Assembly (NCBI RefSeq): GCF_017310015.1
Contig: NZ_CP022297.1
Coordinates: 310,001 to 374,000, forward strand
Reading direction: 5' to 3'
Source of the DNA: Marinobacterium iners
GTDB taxonomy: Bacteria > Pseudomonadota > Gammaproteobacteria > Pseudomonadales > Balneatricaceae
Length of the DNA: 64,000 nucleotides
In this document: piece after piece, positions 53,681 through 61,785 of the stretch
Numbering within the stretch: position 1 is the first letter of the stretch
Layout of the letters: every line of letters starts with the position of its first letter
Position numbers and translations under genes: made by a program
Notes under the pieces: generated by a model
Database searches by the model: none
The model's input: the letters and a program-made list of their open reading frames with translations, nothing else
Told to the model about the DNA's origin: nothing

Positions 53681-54022
53681 ATGCTTGAATTTTTCAATGA
53701 TGTCATTTCATTCTTTGGTGATATAAAGGATTGGATATATTCCGGCATTTATACATTTACTGTTGATGCTTATGCCTACTTTATTAAGGAGTCCGTTAAA
53801 GCCTATATTGGCTTTATGATTACAGCCATACCCTTTGCTTGGGACGTTGCTCAATCCATCATGAATGATCTTAATATTTCATCCTATTTGAATTCTGCAT
53901 GGGGCACGCTGGATGCTCCCACTCGCAGCATTCTTGGGTATTTAAAGATACCTGAAGGCGTTAACTTTATTTTATCGTCCGCGGTTACACGCTTTGTTCT
54001 TAGATTTATTCCGGGGTTCTGA
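53681..54022 (+). CDS. Minor coat protein pVI-like
   Basis: The 113-residue hydrophobic protein starts MLEFFNDVISFFGDIKDWIY. It has two to three membrane segments (YIGFMITAIPFAWDVAQSIM and a C-terminal FILSSAVTRFVLRFIPGF). Position between the adsorption gene and the Zot-type gene, size and helicity fit gene VI, which holds the adsorption protein at the virion tip. GAGGTGATCT gives a good ribosome-binding site. It starts three bases after the severed pIII end and is followed by the Zot gene two bases later. Confidence 0.8.
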   Translation: MLEFFNDVISFFGDIKDWIYSGIYTFTVDAYAYFIKESVKAYIGFMITAIPFAWDVAQSIMNDLNISSYLNSAWGTLDAPTRSILGYLKIPEGVNFILSSAVTRFVLRFIPGF

Positions 54023-54024
54023 TT

Positions 54025-55272
54025 ATGTCCATTTCAATTCACCACGGTGCAAACGGCTCCTATAAAACAGCAGGTGTCATGTCGGATTACTTTATTCCAG
54101 CCGCTAAGTCGGGCAGGGTGGTTGTGACCAACATTCGCGGTGTCAGCCGTGAACGTACTTTTCTGCAGATGCAGGATGTTCCTGACTCCTTTGATGTTGT
54201 CTTTGTTGATACTGATACCCGTGACGGTCGTTATCAGATGGCCACCTGGTTTCACTGGGCACCTTTGGGTGCTCTCTGCCTGTTTGATGAATCCGGTGTT
54301 ATGTTTCCAAAGGCATGGCGTCAAAAGGATCTTGATGCCCTCGATTATCCAGGCGGACCTGATCAGGCCTCCATTGATGGCAGGCCTGCAAATTGGGTTG
54401 AAGCCTGGGAGATGCACCGTCATTTCAACTGGGACATTGTTTTAACCGCACCCAATATTAAATCGATACGCGACGATATTCGCCAGACCACTGAAGGCGC
54501 TTACAAGCACAAAAACAAGGCTCTACTTGGCCCCATGTTTAAAGGTTATAAAGAAGGTTACCATGATGCTCAAAAAAACGGACAATCAGCCTCAGACTTT
54601 GACGTCATACGAGATAAACGGGTTAACCCTCTGGTCTTTAGACTCTACGACTCCACCAAAACGGGCGTCGCGTCTCAAACGCTTAATGGGTTCAATCTCT
54701 TTAAATCGCCTCGTGTCCTATTTGCGTTGGGTATCACCGTTCTCTCTATCGGCTACAGCATCTACGCCGGCGGACTCGACAGGCTCTTCAGTTCTCCTAT
54801 GGGTGTTTCGGAAGCTTTACCAGTTGCTCCTGCTCCCGATTCGTCTGCTGACCTTCCTTCTCAAGCCCCTGTCGCTGTTTCTGGGGTTCGTCCTGTTCCG
54901 GATGATGATCCTGGTCACAGTGATGTGGTGCCTCGCCCAGATCGTCAAGCTGGTTCTATAGAGTCTGGTCCTCTCTCTGGTTTGAGGCTCTGGATCTCCG
55001 GTTATGCTTCAGCCCCAAATCGGATTTATTACTCCTTGAGTGTTCTGGTTGAGGGTGATCCGGTTGAATACCTGGCATCCGACCTTCGGCAGATGGGCTA
55101 TCAGTTCCATGGCTATGGCCGTTGTTACGGTGAAATTTTCTATCAGGGTGAATCCTATCCCGTTACCTGTGTTCCCCTAGTGCTTCGAAATAGCAGTGGT
55201 AAAGCGTTCGGGGCGGGGCGAGAGGGGCGGAATGTTGAGCACCCGAACGCACCGCCCCGGACGGCCCTGTAG
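54025..55272 (+). CDS. Zot-type phage assembly ATPase (pI-like)
   Basis: The 415-residue inner-membrane protein drives extrusion of filamentous phage. The N-terminal cytosolic P-loop domain has Walker A GANGSYKT at 8–15 and Walker B GALCLFDES with Asp88. One membrane helix lies at about 231–249 (VLFALGITVLSIGYSIYAGG). A Pro/Ser/Asp-rich linker and a periplasmic domain follow (SGLRLWISGYASAPNRIYYS; two cysteines in YGRCYGEIF and PVTCVPLVL). This is the standard Zot/pI layout. No secretin (pIV) gene is seen, so the phage probably uses a host secretin. Confidence 0.93.
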   Translation: MSISIHHGANGSYKTAGVMSDYFIPAAKSGRVVVTNIRGVSRERTFLQMQDVPDSFDVVFVDTDTRDGRYQMATWFHWAPLGALCLFDESGVMFPKAWRQKDLDALDYPGGPDQASIDGRPANWVEAWEMHRHFNWDIVLTAPNIKSIRDDIRQTTEGAYKHKNKALLGPMFKGYKEGYHDAQKNGQSASDFDVIRDKRVNPLVFRLYDSTKTGVASQTLNGFNLFKSPRVLFALGITVLSIGYSIYAGGLDRLFSSPMGVSEALPVAPAPDSSADLPSQAPVAVSGVRPVPDDDPGHSDVVPRPDRQAGSIESGPLSGLRLWISGYASAPNRIYYSLSVLVEGDPVEYLASDLRQMGYQFHGYGRCYGEIFYQGESYPVTCVPLVLRNSSGKAFGAGREGRNVEHPNAPPRTAL

Positions 55273-55341
55273 CACGTCTCAAATAAATACACGAAATACC
55301 TTGTTGCTACGCAATACACCCTTGTTAATCAGGTGCAGCTG

Positions 55342-56613
55342 ATGAAAAAAGAATCGTTGATCCGTTTTGATGAAAACTTTGAACACTCAGATACAGGGCG
55401 AAACTTTGTCGCTCCTACGGGTGACATTATTGACCTATCAGGAGTACGAATCTTGGACTGTTCTATTGATACCGTTCGACAGCTCTACAACGGCATGTTG
55501 AACCATGACCTCCTGGATGACTTGGAGGAACGGTTAGAGGCTGAGTTTCGTCCTGTGGTCGAGTATCAGGGGCACTTGTGGCGGCTCCGTCGTGGTGGAA
55601 AGGCAGGCTTTAAGTTCTTGCTGCAAAATGCTGATTTTGGAGTGGTGATTCTGATCAAAAATACTCATACAACAGCAGACAGGGCAGGGAGTCATTGCAA
55701 AATTGAGGTGTCACCAAAGTTGATCCGTGATCAATCTCCTGATGTGCTTCAACACCAGATGGATGAACTGGCGTCCGGTTGGTTCGTAACGCCTCCCTCA
55801 CCTTGCGGTGTGGCTATCCATATCGCTGCTGACTGGCAAGGTTGGGTACCACCGTCTGATTTTGTTGACCGTCTCACTTGCCGTTCACAGCGTGTAAATG
55901 ACCGTAGTGGTTTCCAATCGCTTGAAGTCACTACCGGCGAGGTGGCCAGTGTTTACGGGCGTGGTCAGTCCTACACCTTCGGTACAGTCTCCAGCTTGCA
56001 GGCCGCTCTGTACAACAAGTCAAAGGAGATCATTGCCCACGATAAGATTGACTACTTCCACGGTATTTGGGAACGGAAACTCGACCATGACTGGCAACCT
56101 ATCTGGAACCCTGATGAGGATGTCTGGCGTCTTGAGTTCCGATTCTCTCAAACCGTGCTGAGGCAGTTTGCGGACTACAACACCACGGCTGATAAGAAGT
56201 GCAACTTGAGTACCTACGAACTGGTTGCTGAGTACCTGCAACCGCTCTGGGCCTATGGTCTCGACCGCTTCCGCCTTGACTTCAACCGCCGTTACCTTGA
56301 CCCGTTTTGGACAGTGTTGCTCCAGGATACTGAGTGGTGCAAGCCAGCTGACGACTTCATTGCCAAACGCAAATACAAAACTGCCGGGATCGGTAACGAA
56401 CGGAATGTTGCACTTGCCCTGGGCAACCTCTTGTCGATCTACGCAAGGAACAATATCACCGCTCGCAAAGCGTGGAACTGTCTCAAAAAGTCCGGTTTAT
56501 GGCGTGACCTGATGGGGTATATCCGTGCACGTGACCTGACCAAAGCGGACCTTTTCGACATGATTGAGCGAGGTATGCTCGAACGAAGGCTAACCAGTAA
56601 GGTAGCCGCATAG
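55342..56613 (+). CDS. Phage replication initiation protein (Rep_trans-like)
   Basis: The 423-residue protein is probably the rolling-circle replication initiator that nicks the phage plus-strand origin. The segments GVAIHIAADWQGWVPP, LQAALYNKSKEIIAHD and WRLEFRFSQTVLRQF resemble the conserved blocks of Rep_trans/RstA-type initiators, in which the YxK motif follows a beta strand. I choose the ATG at 55342 because AGGTG precedes it well; an in-frame GTG at 55333 adds three residues. Its TAG overlaps the integrase start (TAGTG). Confidence 0.82.
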   Translation: MKKESLIRFDENFEHSDTGRNFVAPTGDIIDLSGVRILDCSIDTVRQLYNGMLNHDLLDDLEERLEAEFRPVVEYQGHLWRLRRGGKAGFKFLLQNADFGVVILIKNTHTTADRAGSHCKIEVSPKLIRDQSPDVLQHQMDELASGWFVTPPSPCGVAIHIAADWQGWVPPSDFVDRLTCRSQRVNDRSGFQSLEVTTGEVASVYGRGQSYTFGTVSSLQAALYNKSKEIIAHDKIDYFHGIWERKLDHDWQPIWNPDEDVWRLEFRFSQTVLRQFADYNTTADKKCNLSTYELVAEYLQPLWAYGLDRFRLDFNRRYLDPFWTVLLQDTEWCKPADDFIAKRKYKTAGIGNERNVALALGNLLSIYARNNITARKAWNCLKKSGLWRDLMGYIRARDLTKADLFDMIERGMLERRLTSKVAA

Positions 56614-57602
56614 TGATCAAGAAAACGAAGTCAGGCCGCTGGCAAGTCGATGCCGAGCTATCCAGGGGCAAGCGTATTCGTCGCACGTTTGACCGAAAAT
56701 CGGATGCTGTCCAGTTTGAGGCCAAGGTTCGCAGCAAATCGCCAAGCCTGAACACCCAACTCAATACAGATCGTGATCGCCGCAGGCTCTCTGAGTTGTT
56801 TCAACTCTGGTACGACCTGCACGGGCACACACTGAACGACGGCGAGCGCCGTTTTCGTGCACTTCAGCGCTTTGCTGTTCGGCTCAATGATCCTTATGCG
56901 AAGTCTCTAACCTCAACCATGTATGCTCGCGATCGGCGGCAACGTGCTGACGCTGGTATCAGTGACAAGACTTTGAACAACGAGCTCACGTATATCCGTG
57001 CCGTTTTCAATGAGCTTTTTTCTCTGGGAGAAATCACTTACCTCAACCCGCTTTCCAAGGTGAAGCAGATCCGCATTCAGGAACAGGAACTGTCCTGGCT
57101 CACTGATCAGCAAATTACCGAGATCCTGAACGCTGTCCGTGATCGTCGGCCCGGTTCAAATCCGCACTTGGAACCGCTCATACGCATTTGCCTGGCCACC
57201 GGTGCCCGTTGGTCTGAAGCCGAGAACCTGAAACCGGTGTCCCTGGTAAACAATGTCGTGACGTTTTCGAACACCAAAAGCGGTAAAGTCCGGTCTGTTC
57301 CTATTTCCGCTGAGTTATCACATTTCCTGCATGAGCATTGGCGGTTGCATGGGAACTTCACCAGTAGCATTGGTGCCTTCCGGCGAGTGTTGGAAAAGAC
57401 GGGTATACAGCTTCCAAAGGGGCAGGCGACGCACGTTCTCCGGCATACCTTTGCCAGTCACTTTGTTATGAAGGGCGGCAACATTCTGACGCTTCAGCGT
57501 ATCCTCGGGCACTCATCGGTAAAAGTGACTATGAGGTACGCGCACCTTGCACCGAAGCATCTTGAAGAGGCGGTTAAATTGGCTCCGGTGACACATTGGT
57601 GA
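56613..57602 (+). CDS. Inovirus tyrosine recombinase (integrase)
   Basis: The 329-residue integrase inserts the phage into the ssrA 3' end. All catalytic residues are visible: Arg199 (TGARWSEAENL), Lys in TKSGKVRSVP, His274 and Arg277 (HVLRHTFASHF), His300 (ILGHSSVKVT) and the nucleophile Tyr309 (MRYAHLAPKH). The start is a GTG overlapping the rep stop by one base. The stop codon lies inside the GTGACACATTGGTGACAC repeat, so the end of the gene overlaps a likely integrase-binding site. A broken paralogue lies at 44759. Confidence 0.93.
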   Translation: MIKKTKSGRWQVDAELSRGKRIRRTFDRKSDAVQFEAKVRSKSPSLNTQLNTDRDRRRLSELFQLWYDLHGHTLNDGERRFRALQRFAVRLNDPYAKSLTSTMYARDRRQRADAGISDKTLNNELTYIRAVFNELFSLGEITYLNPLSKVKQIRIQEQELSWLTDQQITEILNAVRDRRPGSNPHLEPLIRICLATGARWSEAENLKPVSLVNNVVTFSNTKSGKVRSVPISAELSHFLHEHWRLHGNFTSSIGAFRRVLEKTGIQLPKGQATHVLRHTFASHFVMKGGNILTLQRILGHSSVKVTMRYAHLAPKHLEEAVKLAPVTHW

Positions 57603-57605
57603 CAC
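57588..57605. repeat. Candidate integrase arm site, right
   Basis: This is the exact copy of the left GTGACACATTGGTGACAC repeat at 47759, overlapping the integrase stop codon. It lies 68 bp from the right att core. Confidence 0.65.
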
Positions 57606-57633
57606 ATTGAGCAAAAAGGAGGGGCTATAAAAG

Positions 57634-57659
57634 AAAAAACCCTGTAAAAACAGGGCTTT
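57634..57659 (-). terminator. tmRNA terminator supplied from the prophage side
   Basis: On the minus strand AGCCCTG-TTTTTA-CAGGG is followed by six T, 14 bases beyond the tmRNA CCA end. It lies inside the prophage boundary. Upstream of the left att no similar hairpin is seen. Confidence 0.75.
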
Positions 57660-57672
57660 AACTCTGGGTGTT

Positions 57673-57699
57673 TGGTGGAGGTGGCGGGTTTCGAACCCG
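57673..57699. repeat. Right attachment repeat within the tmRNA gene
   Basis: This is the right copy of the 27-bp repeat, forming the 3' end and T-arm of tmRNA. The left copy is at 47628–47654. Confidence 0.93.
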
Positions 57700-58030
57700 C
57701 GTCCGCCAATCCTCTGCCTCAAGATCTACATGCTTAGGCATCTCTATTCAATTAACCCGTCGCGACCCGAGAGCCAGGGTGCTATGGGCGAGCTCTTTTA
57801 GTTTTAACCGTTCAGCTTAGAGCAAAGCATCCAGGCGATTCTGTCTCGTATGACACCGCGAACCTCTGAGTTACAGACACCTTAGAGTGCGGCGCTAGCC
57901 GACTTAAGCGGCTAGAGCGTAGTTATCGTCGTTTGCAACTATAACTGTGTGATGAGGGATTAACGAGAATCATCACGTTCTCGGCATGCACCCAAGGGTT
58001 CGTAATCAGCGTCGAAGCCAAGTCACCCCC
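57673..58030 (-). ncRNA. ssrA: Transfer-messenger RNA
   Basis: The 358-base RNA rescues stalled ribosomes. On the minus strand it begins GGGGGTGACTTGGCTTCGAC and ends in the tRNA-like CGCGGGTTCGAAACCCGCC with an encoded CCA. The tag reading frame gives ANDDNYALAA followed by TAA, the usual gammaproteobacterial degradation tag. Its partner smpB lies 55 bp upstream on the same strand. The 3' end serves as attachment site of the prophage and is kept intact by the phage-borne repeat. Confidence 0.97.
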
Positions 58031-58085
58031 AGATATGTAACGAGTCATTGTACCGGCATTGTAGACCGGAAGAAAGTGAAAAGGT

Positions 58086-58565
58086 TCAACGGGCTGCAAC
58101 AGACATTTCGCGATGTTTCTGTCGATTCCAGTCTTTTTCTTTCTCGTCAGCGCGTTTGTCGTGCAGTTTCTTTCCCTTCACAAGCGCAATTTCACACTTG
58201 ACCATGCCGTTCTTCCAGTAAAGAGCCAATGCTACACAGGTGTAGCCTTTGGCCTCGACGGCGGTAGTCAGCTTTTCAATCTCGCGTCGATGCAGCAGAA
58301 GCTTTCTATCACGCCTGGGCTCGGTGACAAAATGTGTTGAGGCTGAGATCAGGGGTGTGATGTGTGCGCCTACAAGCCAGGCTTCATCATTTTTGAAGAC
58401 AACGTATGAGTCGACCAGTTGGCCACGGCCTTCGCGCAGGCTTTTCACCTCCCAGCCGCTGAGAGACACACCGGCCTCGAATCGGGTTTCGATGGTGTAT
58501 TCGTGCTTGGCACGCTTGTTCAGGCAGATGGTGTTTCCGCCGGGGGACTTCTTCTTTTTCGCCAT
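58086..58565 (-). CDS. smpB: SsrA-binding protein SmpB
   Basis: The 159-residue basic protein binds tmRNA and brings it to stalled ribosomes. The OB-fold core shows NKRAKHEYTIETRFEAGVSL, SGWEVKSLREGRGQL and VDSYVVFKNDEAWLVGAHI. The C-terminal tail KGKKLHDKRADEKEKDWNRQ is the part that enters the mRNA channel. The ATG at 58565 (MAKKKKSPGGN) is the family start; ten more residues upstream in frame are not conserved. It is upstream of ssrA on the same strand. Confidence 0.96.
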   Translation of the reverse strand: MAKKKKSPGGNTICLNKRAKHEYTIETRFEAGVSLSGWEVKSLREGRGQLVDSYVVFKNDEAWLVGAHITPLISASTHFVTEPRRDRKLLLHRREIEKLTTAVEAKGYTCVALALYWKNGMVKCEIALVKGKKLHDKRADEKEKDWNRQKHREMSVAAR

Positions 58566-58726
58566 GGCGCGATTATATAGAGCGACTGTCCGCATTGAAA
58601 GCGGGTGATATAGCTGTCCCAGAGTAATTAATCTCGTGTTTGAGCGTAGAGATGCAGCAAAAGGTTGTCACCCTTGTCCGAAATATGAACAATTGCGGTT
58701 CATGAAATTTTTAACCTGAGAGCACT

Positions 58727-60091
58727 ATGCAGTCAAAGCAGTCTATGCACGGTTCATGGGCGAACCGTTGGATCTTCATTCTGGCAGCAACAGGATCTGC
58801 AGTTGGCCTGGGTAACATCTGGAAGTTTCCCTATATCACGGGTGAAAATGGTGGCGGCGCGTTTGTGCTGGTCTATCTGGTTTGTATTCTTCTGGTTGGC
58901 ATACCGATCATGATGGGTGAAATTCTGGTCGGCCGTCGTGCCAGGCAAAGCCCGATCAACGCAGTGCGCGAAACCGCTGTGGAAGCTGGCAGGGATCCTC
59001 GCTGGGGCTTGATTGGCTGGCTGGGTGTGCTGGCCGGGTACATCATTTTCTCTTTTTACTCGGTGGTGGCTGGCTGGGTTCTGCACTACATCGCAGGTAT
59101 GGGTACGGGGCAGTTTGTTGATATAGGCAGCGACCTTGCCGGTAAGAAATTCGAGTCGCTGCTGGCAAGCCCGGATCAGATGCTGATTTGGCACACTGTC
59201 TTTGTGTTGATGGTGGTCGTGGTTGTAGCAGGTGGTGTAAACAAGGGGCTGGAGCGGGCAACCAAGATCATGATGCCCGCCCTCTTCCTTTTGCTATTGG
59301 TGCTTCTTGGATACTCACTCAACAGTGGCAGCTTCGCCGAAGGCTGGTCATTCCTGTTCAGCTTTAACCCTGATGCACTGACATGGGATGCGGTACTGGT
59401 GGCTCTGGGACATTCCTTCTTTACCCTGTCGCTGGGTATGGGGGCAATTATGGCCTATGGTTCCTATATGGGTAAAAAGGATTCAATTGGCGCCACAGTC
59501 CTGACAATAGGGGTACTGGATACGGTGGTTGCGCTGGTTGCAGGCTTGGCCATCTTCCCAATTGTGTTTGCCAACCAACTGGACCCGGGGGCAGGTCCCG
59601 GGCTGATGTTTATCACCCTTCCGGTTGCGTTTGGTCAAATGCCGGGAGGACAGGTCTTTGGCTTTCTGTTCTTTCTCTTGGTAGGTGTTGCAGCATGGAC
59701 CTCGGCCATCTCCCTGCTTGAACCGGCAACAGCCTGGGTTGTGGAGCGTTTTGGATTCAAGCGTCTTCACGCAGCCGCTTTACTGGGCTTCATCATCTGG
59801 CTGATGGGGATTGCATCACTGCTGTCGTTCAATCATTGGGCGGATATCAAGATATTCAGCATGGGTATCTTTGATTTCCTGGATTTTATTACTGCCAATA
59901 TCATGCTGCCGTTGAGTGGGTTGCTGATAGCAGTCTACGCGGGTTGGGTTTTGACACAGAAGATGACTCGCGACGAACTGGCATTGGGTAGCTCTGGTGC
60001 TTACAGTGCATGGCAGTTCACCATTCGGTTCATCGCCCCGGTTGCGGTTGCAGTGATTTTTGTGGTCAACCTGTACGACAAGCTGGCCTGA
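58727..60091 (+). CDS. NSS-family sodium-dependent transporter
   Basis: The 454-residue inner-membrane symporter has about eleven helices in the LeuT fold. The N-terminal WIFILAATGSAVGLGNIWKF and the GENGGGAFVLVYL loop form the Na1/Na2 and substrate sites of the neurotransmitter:sodium symporter family. LSLGMGAIMAYGSYM in helix 6–7 also matches. An amino acid or a related amine is the likely substrate. An in-frame ATG at 58745 is a possible alternative start. ratA follows after 24 bp. Confidence 0.93.
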   Translation: MQSKQSMHGSWANRWIFILAATGSAVGLGNIWKFPYITGENGGGAFVLVYLVCILLVGIPIMMGEILVGRRARQSPINAVRETAVEAGRDPRWGLIGWLGVLAGYIIFSFYSVVAGWVLHYIAGMGTGQFVDIGSDLAGKKFESLLASPDQMLIWHTVFVLMVVVVVAGGVNKGLERATKIMMPALFLLLLVLLGYSLNSGSFAEGWSFLFSFNPDALTWDAVLVALGHSFFTLSLGMGAIMAYGSYMGKKDSIGATVLTIGVLDTVVALVAGLAIFPIVFANQLDPGAGPGLMFITLPVAFGQMPGGQVFGFLFFLLVGVAAWTSAISLLEPATAWVVERFGFKRLHAAALLGFIIWLMGIASLLSFNHWADIKIFSMGIFDFLDFITANIMLPLSGLLIAVYAGWVLTQKMTRDELALGSSGAYSAWQFTIRFIAPVAVAVIFVVNLYDKLA

Positions 60092-60115
60092 GTCGGTGAT
60101 CACCATGAGGATGCT

Positions 60116-60556
60116 ATGACACAGGTAAACCGCAGCGCTTTGGTGCTGCATTCAGCTGAGCAAATGTTCGATCTTGTAAATGATGTGCGTAACTATCCGG
60201 CATTTCTGCCTTGGTGTGCGTCGACCGATGTTGTTTCTGACTCTTCTCAGGAGCTGGTTGCTACTCTGCATCTTGCAAAGAGCGGGCTGAAGTACAGCTT
60301 TACCACGAGAAATTTCCTGCAGCGCCCAGACTCAATGGAGATTACTTTGGTTGAGGGGCCGTTCTCGTCTTTCAGGGGTAAATGGACCTTCACCCCCCTG
60401 AGTGAGGACGCTTCGAAAGTAGAGTTGCAGATGGATTTTGAATTCAAGGGCAAGCTCACCGGGCTTGCCATGTCCAAGGTGTTTAACTCGGTGGCGACGA
60501 CATTGGTCGATGCGTTTGTGATGCGTGCCGATACAGTATTGGGTCAGGAGGCGTAA
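60116..60556 (+). CDS. ratA: RatA/COQ10-like START-domain protein
   Basis: The 146-residue START-fold protein begins MTQVNRSALVLHSAEQMFDL and continues VNDVRNYPAFLPWC, the hallmark of the RatA (YfjG)/COQ10 family. VEGPFSSFRGKWTF and FEFKGKLTGLAMSKVF also match. E. coli RatA was described as a 50S-binding inhibitor of subunit joining, while relatives bind ubiquinone. Its stop overlaps the rnfH start (TAATG), a very conserved gene pair next to smpB. Confidence 0.92.
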   Translation: MTQVNRSALVLHSAEQMFDLVNDVRNYPAFLPWCASTDVVSDSSQELVATLHLAKSGLKYSFTTRNFLQRPDSMEITLVEGPFSSFRGKWTFTPLSEDASKVELQMDFEFKGKLTGLAMSKVFNSVATTLVDAFVMRADTVLGQEA

Positions 60557-60879
60557 TGATTAGTGTCGAAGTAGCCTATGCGTTACCTTACGAGCAGAAA
60601 ATCATTGCACTGCAGGTAGATGAGGAATGTACGGCCTACCAGGCTGTTGTTCGCTCTGGAATTGCTGAGCTGTTTCCCGGTGTTGATCCTGCGACCGCGT
60701 CGATGGGAATCTTCGGCAAGGCGATAAAGGACCCTGCGACGACAGTGTTGAAGGATGGTGATCGGGTTGAAATATACCGGCCGTTAATTGCGGACCCCAA
60801 GGAAGTCCGTGCTCGTCGAGCTGCTAAAATGAAAGCGGAAAAGGCATCAGAGCAAACGAAACAGGGGGGCGGGGAGTGA
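60556..60879 (+). CDS. rnfH: RnfH family protein
   Basis: The 107-residue ubiquitin-fold (beta-grasp) protein begins MISVEVAYALPYEQKIIALQ. GIFGKAIKDPATTVLKDGDR and VEIYRPLIADPKEVRARRAA are typical of the RnfH (UPF0125) family. The C-terminal tail is lysine-rich and probably flexible. It is coupled to ratA. Its exact function is not known. Confidence 0.92.
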   Translation: MISVEVAYALPYEQKIIALQVDEECTAYQAVVRSGIAELFPGVDPATASMGIFGKAIKDPATTVLKDGDRVEIYRPLIADPKEVRARRAAKMKAEKASEQTKQGGGE

Positions 60880-60900
60880 TTCCCCGCATCGTATAATCGA

Positions 60901-61242
60901 CTAGCGAGACTGATCCTGCGCTACCCCGGGACGAAAGTCGCCGCTAAGGCGAGTCAGCTTGCCATCTTCAAAGAAAACGCTGACCCGCTCTTGGTAACGC
61001 TGGCCATCCCCCTCCTTGATGCTGTACAGGTAGTCCCAGCGTCCCTCGCTGAAGGTGTCGCTGATCAGTGGTGTACCCATGACATAGCGCACCTGAGAGT
61101 GCGTCATGCCGGGGCGCAGCTGGTTGACCATCTCCTGAGTAACCACGTTACCCTGAGGGATATCGATCTTGTAAACGCCTGGGAACTCGGAGCAGCCGGC
61201 GATCATCAGGGCAAGTGTTGTGCTGAGAAGAACCTTTCGCAT
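60901..61242 (-). CDS. bamE: Outer membrane assembly lipoprotein BamE
   Basis: The 113-residue lipoprotein is a subunit of the BAM complex that inserts beta-barrel proteins in the outer membrane. The signal MRKVLLSTTLALMIAGC has its lipobox at IAGC (Cys17). The mature part shows YKIDIPQGNVVTQEMVNQLR, PGMTHSQVRYVMGTPLISD and WDYLYSIKEG, the SmpA/OmlA hallmarks. The ATG at 61242 is chosen for the signal peptide; an in-frame start at 61275 adds a polar leader. It is divergent from fur with an 88-bp gap. Confidence 0.95.
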   Translation of the reverse strand: MRKVLLSTTLALMIAGCSEFPGVYKIDIPQGNVVTQEMVNQLRPGMTHSQVRYVMGTPLISDTFSEGRWDYLYSIKEGDGQRYQERVSVFFEDGKLTRLSGDFRPGVAQDQSR

Positions 61243-61330
61243 CAGTAAATGGCTTCCGTTTTCATGCCTAAACAAAGATAATGGAGTCTAACATTGCAAA
61301 TCCCGAACAGCATAGTGATTGAGACCTAAT

Positions 61331-61765
61331 ATGGCACTGGAAAATCAGGAACTGCGGAAAGCTGGACTGAAGGTGACTCTGCCGCGGGTCAAAATTTATC
61401 AAATTCTCGAACGTGCCGGCGAAGGTGACCACTTCAGTGCGGAAGATATATACAAGCTGCTGATGGAGCTTGGCGAAGATGTCGGCTTGGCAACGGTATA
61501 TCGTGTTCTGACTCAGTTCGAAGCAGCCGGTCTGGTGTCGCGTCATCACTTTGAAGGTGGGCATTCTGTCTTCGAATTGGCGCGCGACGAGCATCACGAC
61601 CATGTGGTCTGTGTAAAGTGTGGTCGAGTACGCGAGTTTACTGAGCCCAAGGTATCCGAAATCCTCGACAAGGTTGCGGACCAGCTTGGCTTTACCATTA
61701 CTGACCGTACGCTTTATCTTTACGGTGTCTGCAAGGGCGGTTGTGAAGAAGACGACAAGAAGTAG
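61331..61765 (+). CDS. fur: Ferric uptake regulator Fur
   Basis: The 144-residue iron-dependent repressor has an N-terminal winged helix (LRKAGLKVTLPRVKIYQILE; SAEDIYKLLMELGEDVGLAT). The dimerisation domain carries the metal-binding HHDHVVCVKCGRV. A Cys pair near the C-terminus (GVCKGGCEED) may hold structural zinc. The ATG at 61331 is the family start. The short gap to bamE contains GATAATGGA, which resembles part of a Fur box and may allow autoregulation. Confidence 0.96.
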   Translation: MALENQELRKAGLKVTLPRVKIYQILERAGEGDHFSAEDIYKLLMELGEDVGLATVYRVLTQFEAAGLVSRHHFEGGHSVFELARDEHHDHVVCVKCGRVREFTEPKVSEILDKVADQLGFTITDRTLYLYGVCKGGCEEDDKK

Positions 61766-61785
61766 GCAACCTTGCTGTCAGCCGC

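Larger units (their letters stand above)
47628..57699. mobile_element. Inovirus (filamentous phage) prophage in the ssrA 3' end
   Basis: The prophage of about 10.05 kb lies between direct repeats of the tmRNA end. It carries a full inovirus gene order: repressor, regulatory and zinc-ribbon genes, ssDNA-binding protein, small coat proteins, major coat protein, terminator, adsorption protein, pVI-like protein, Zot-type ATPase, replication initiator and tyrosine integrase. Without the 1.6-kb IS1380 insertion it would be about 8.4 kb. The adsorption gene is broken by the IS, so it is probably not able to make normal infectious particles. Confidence 0.93.
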
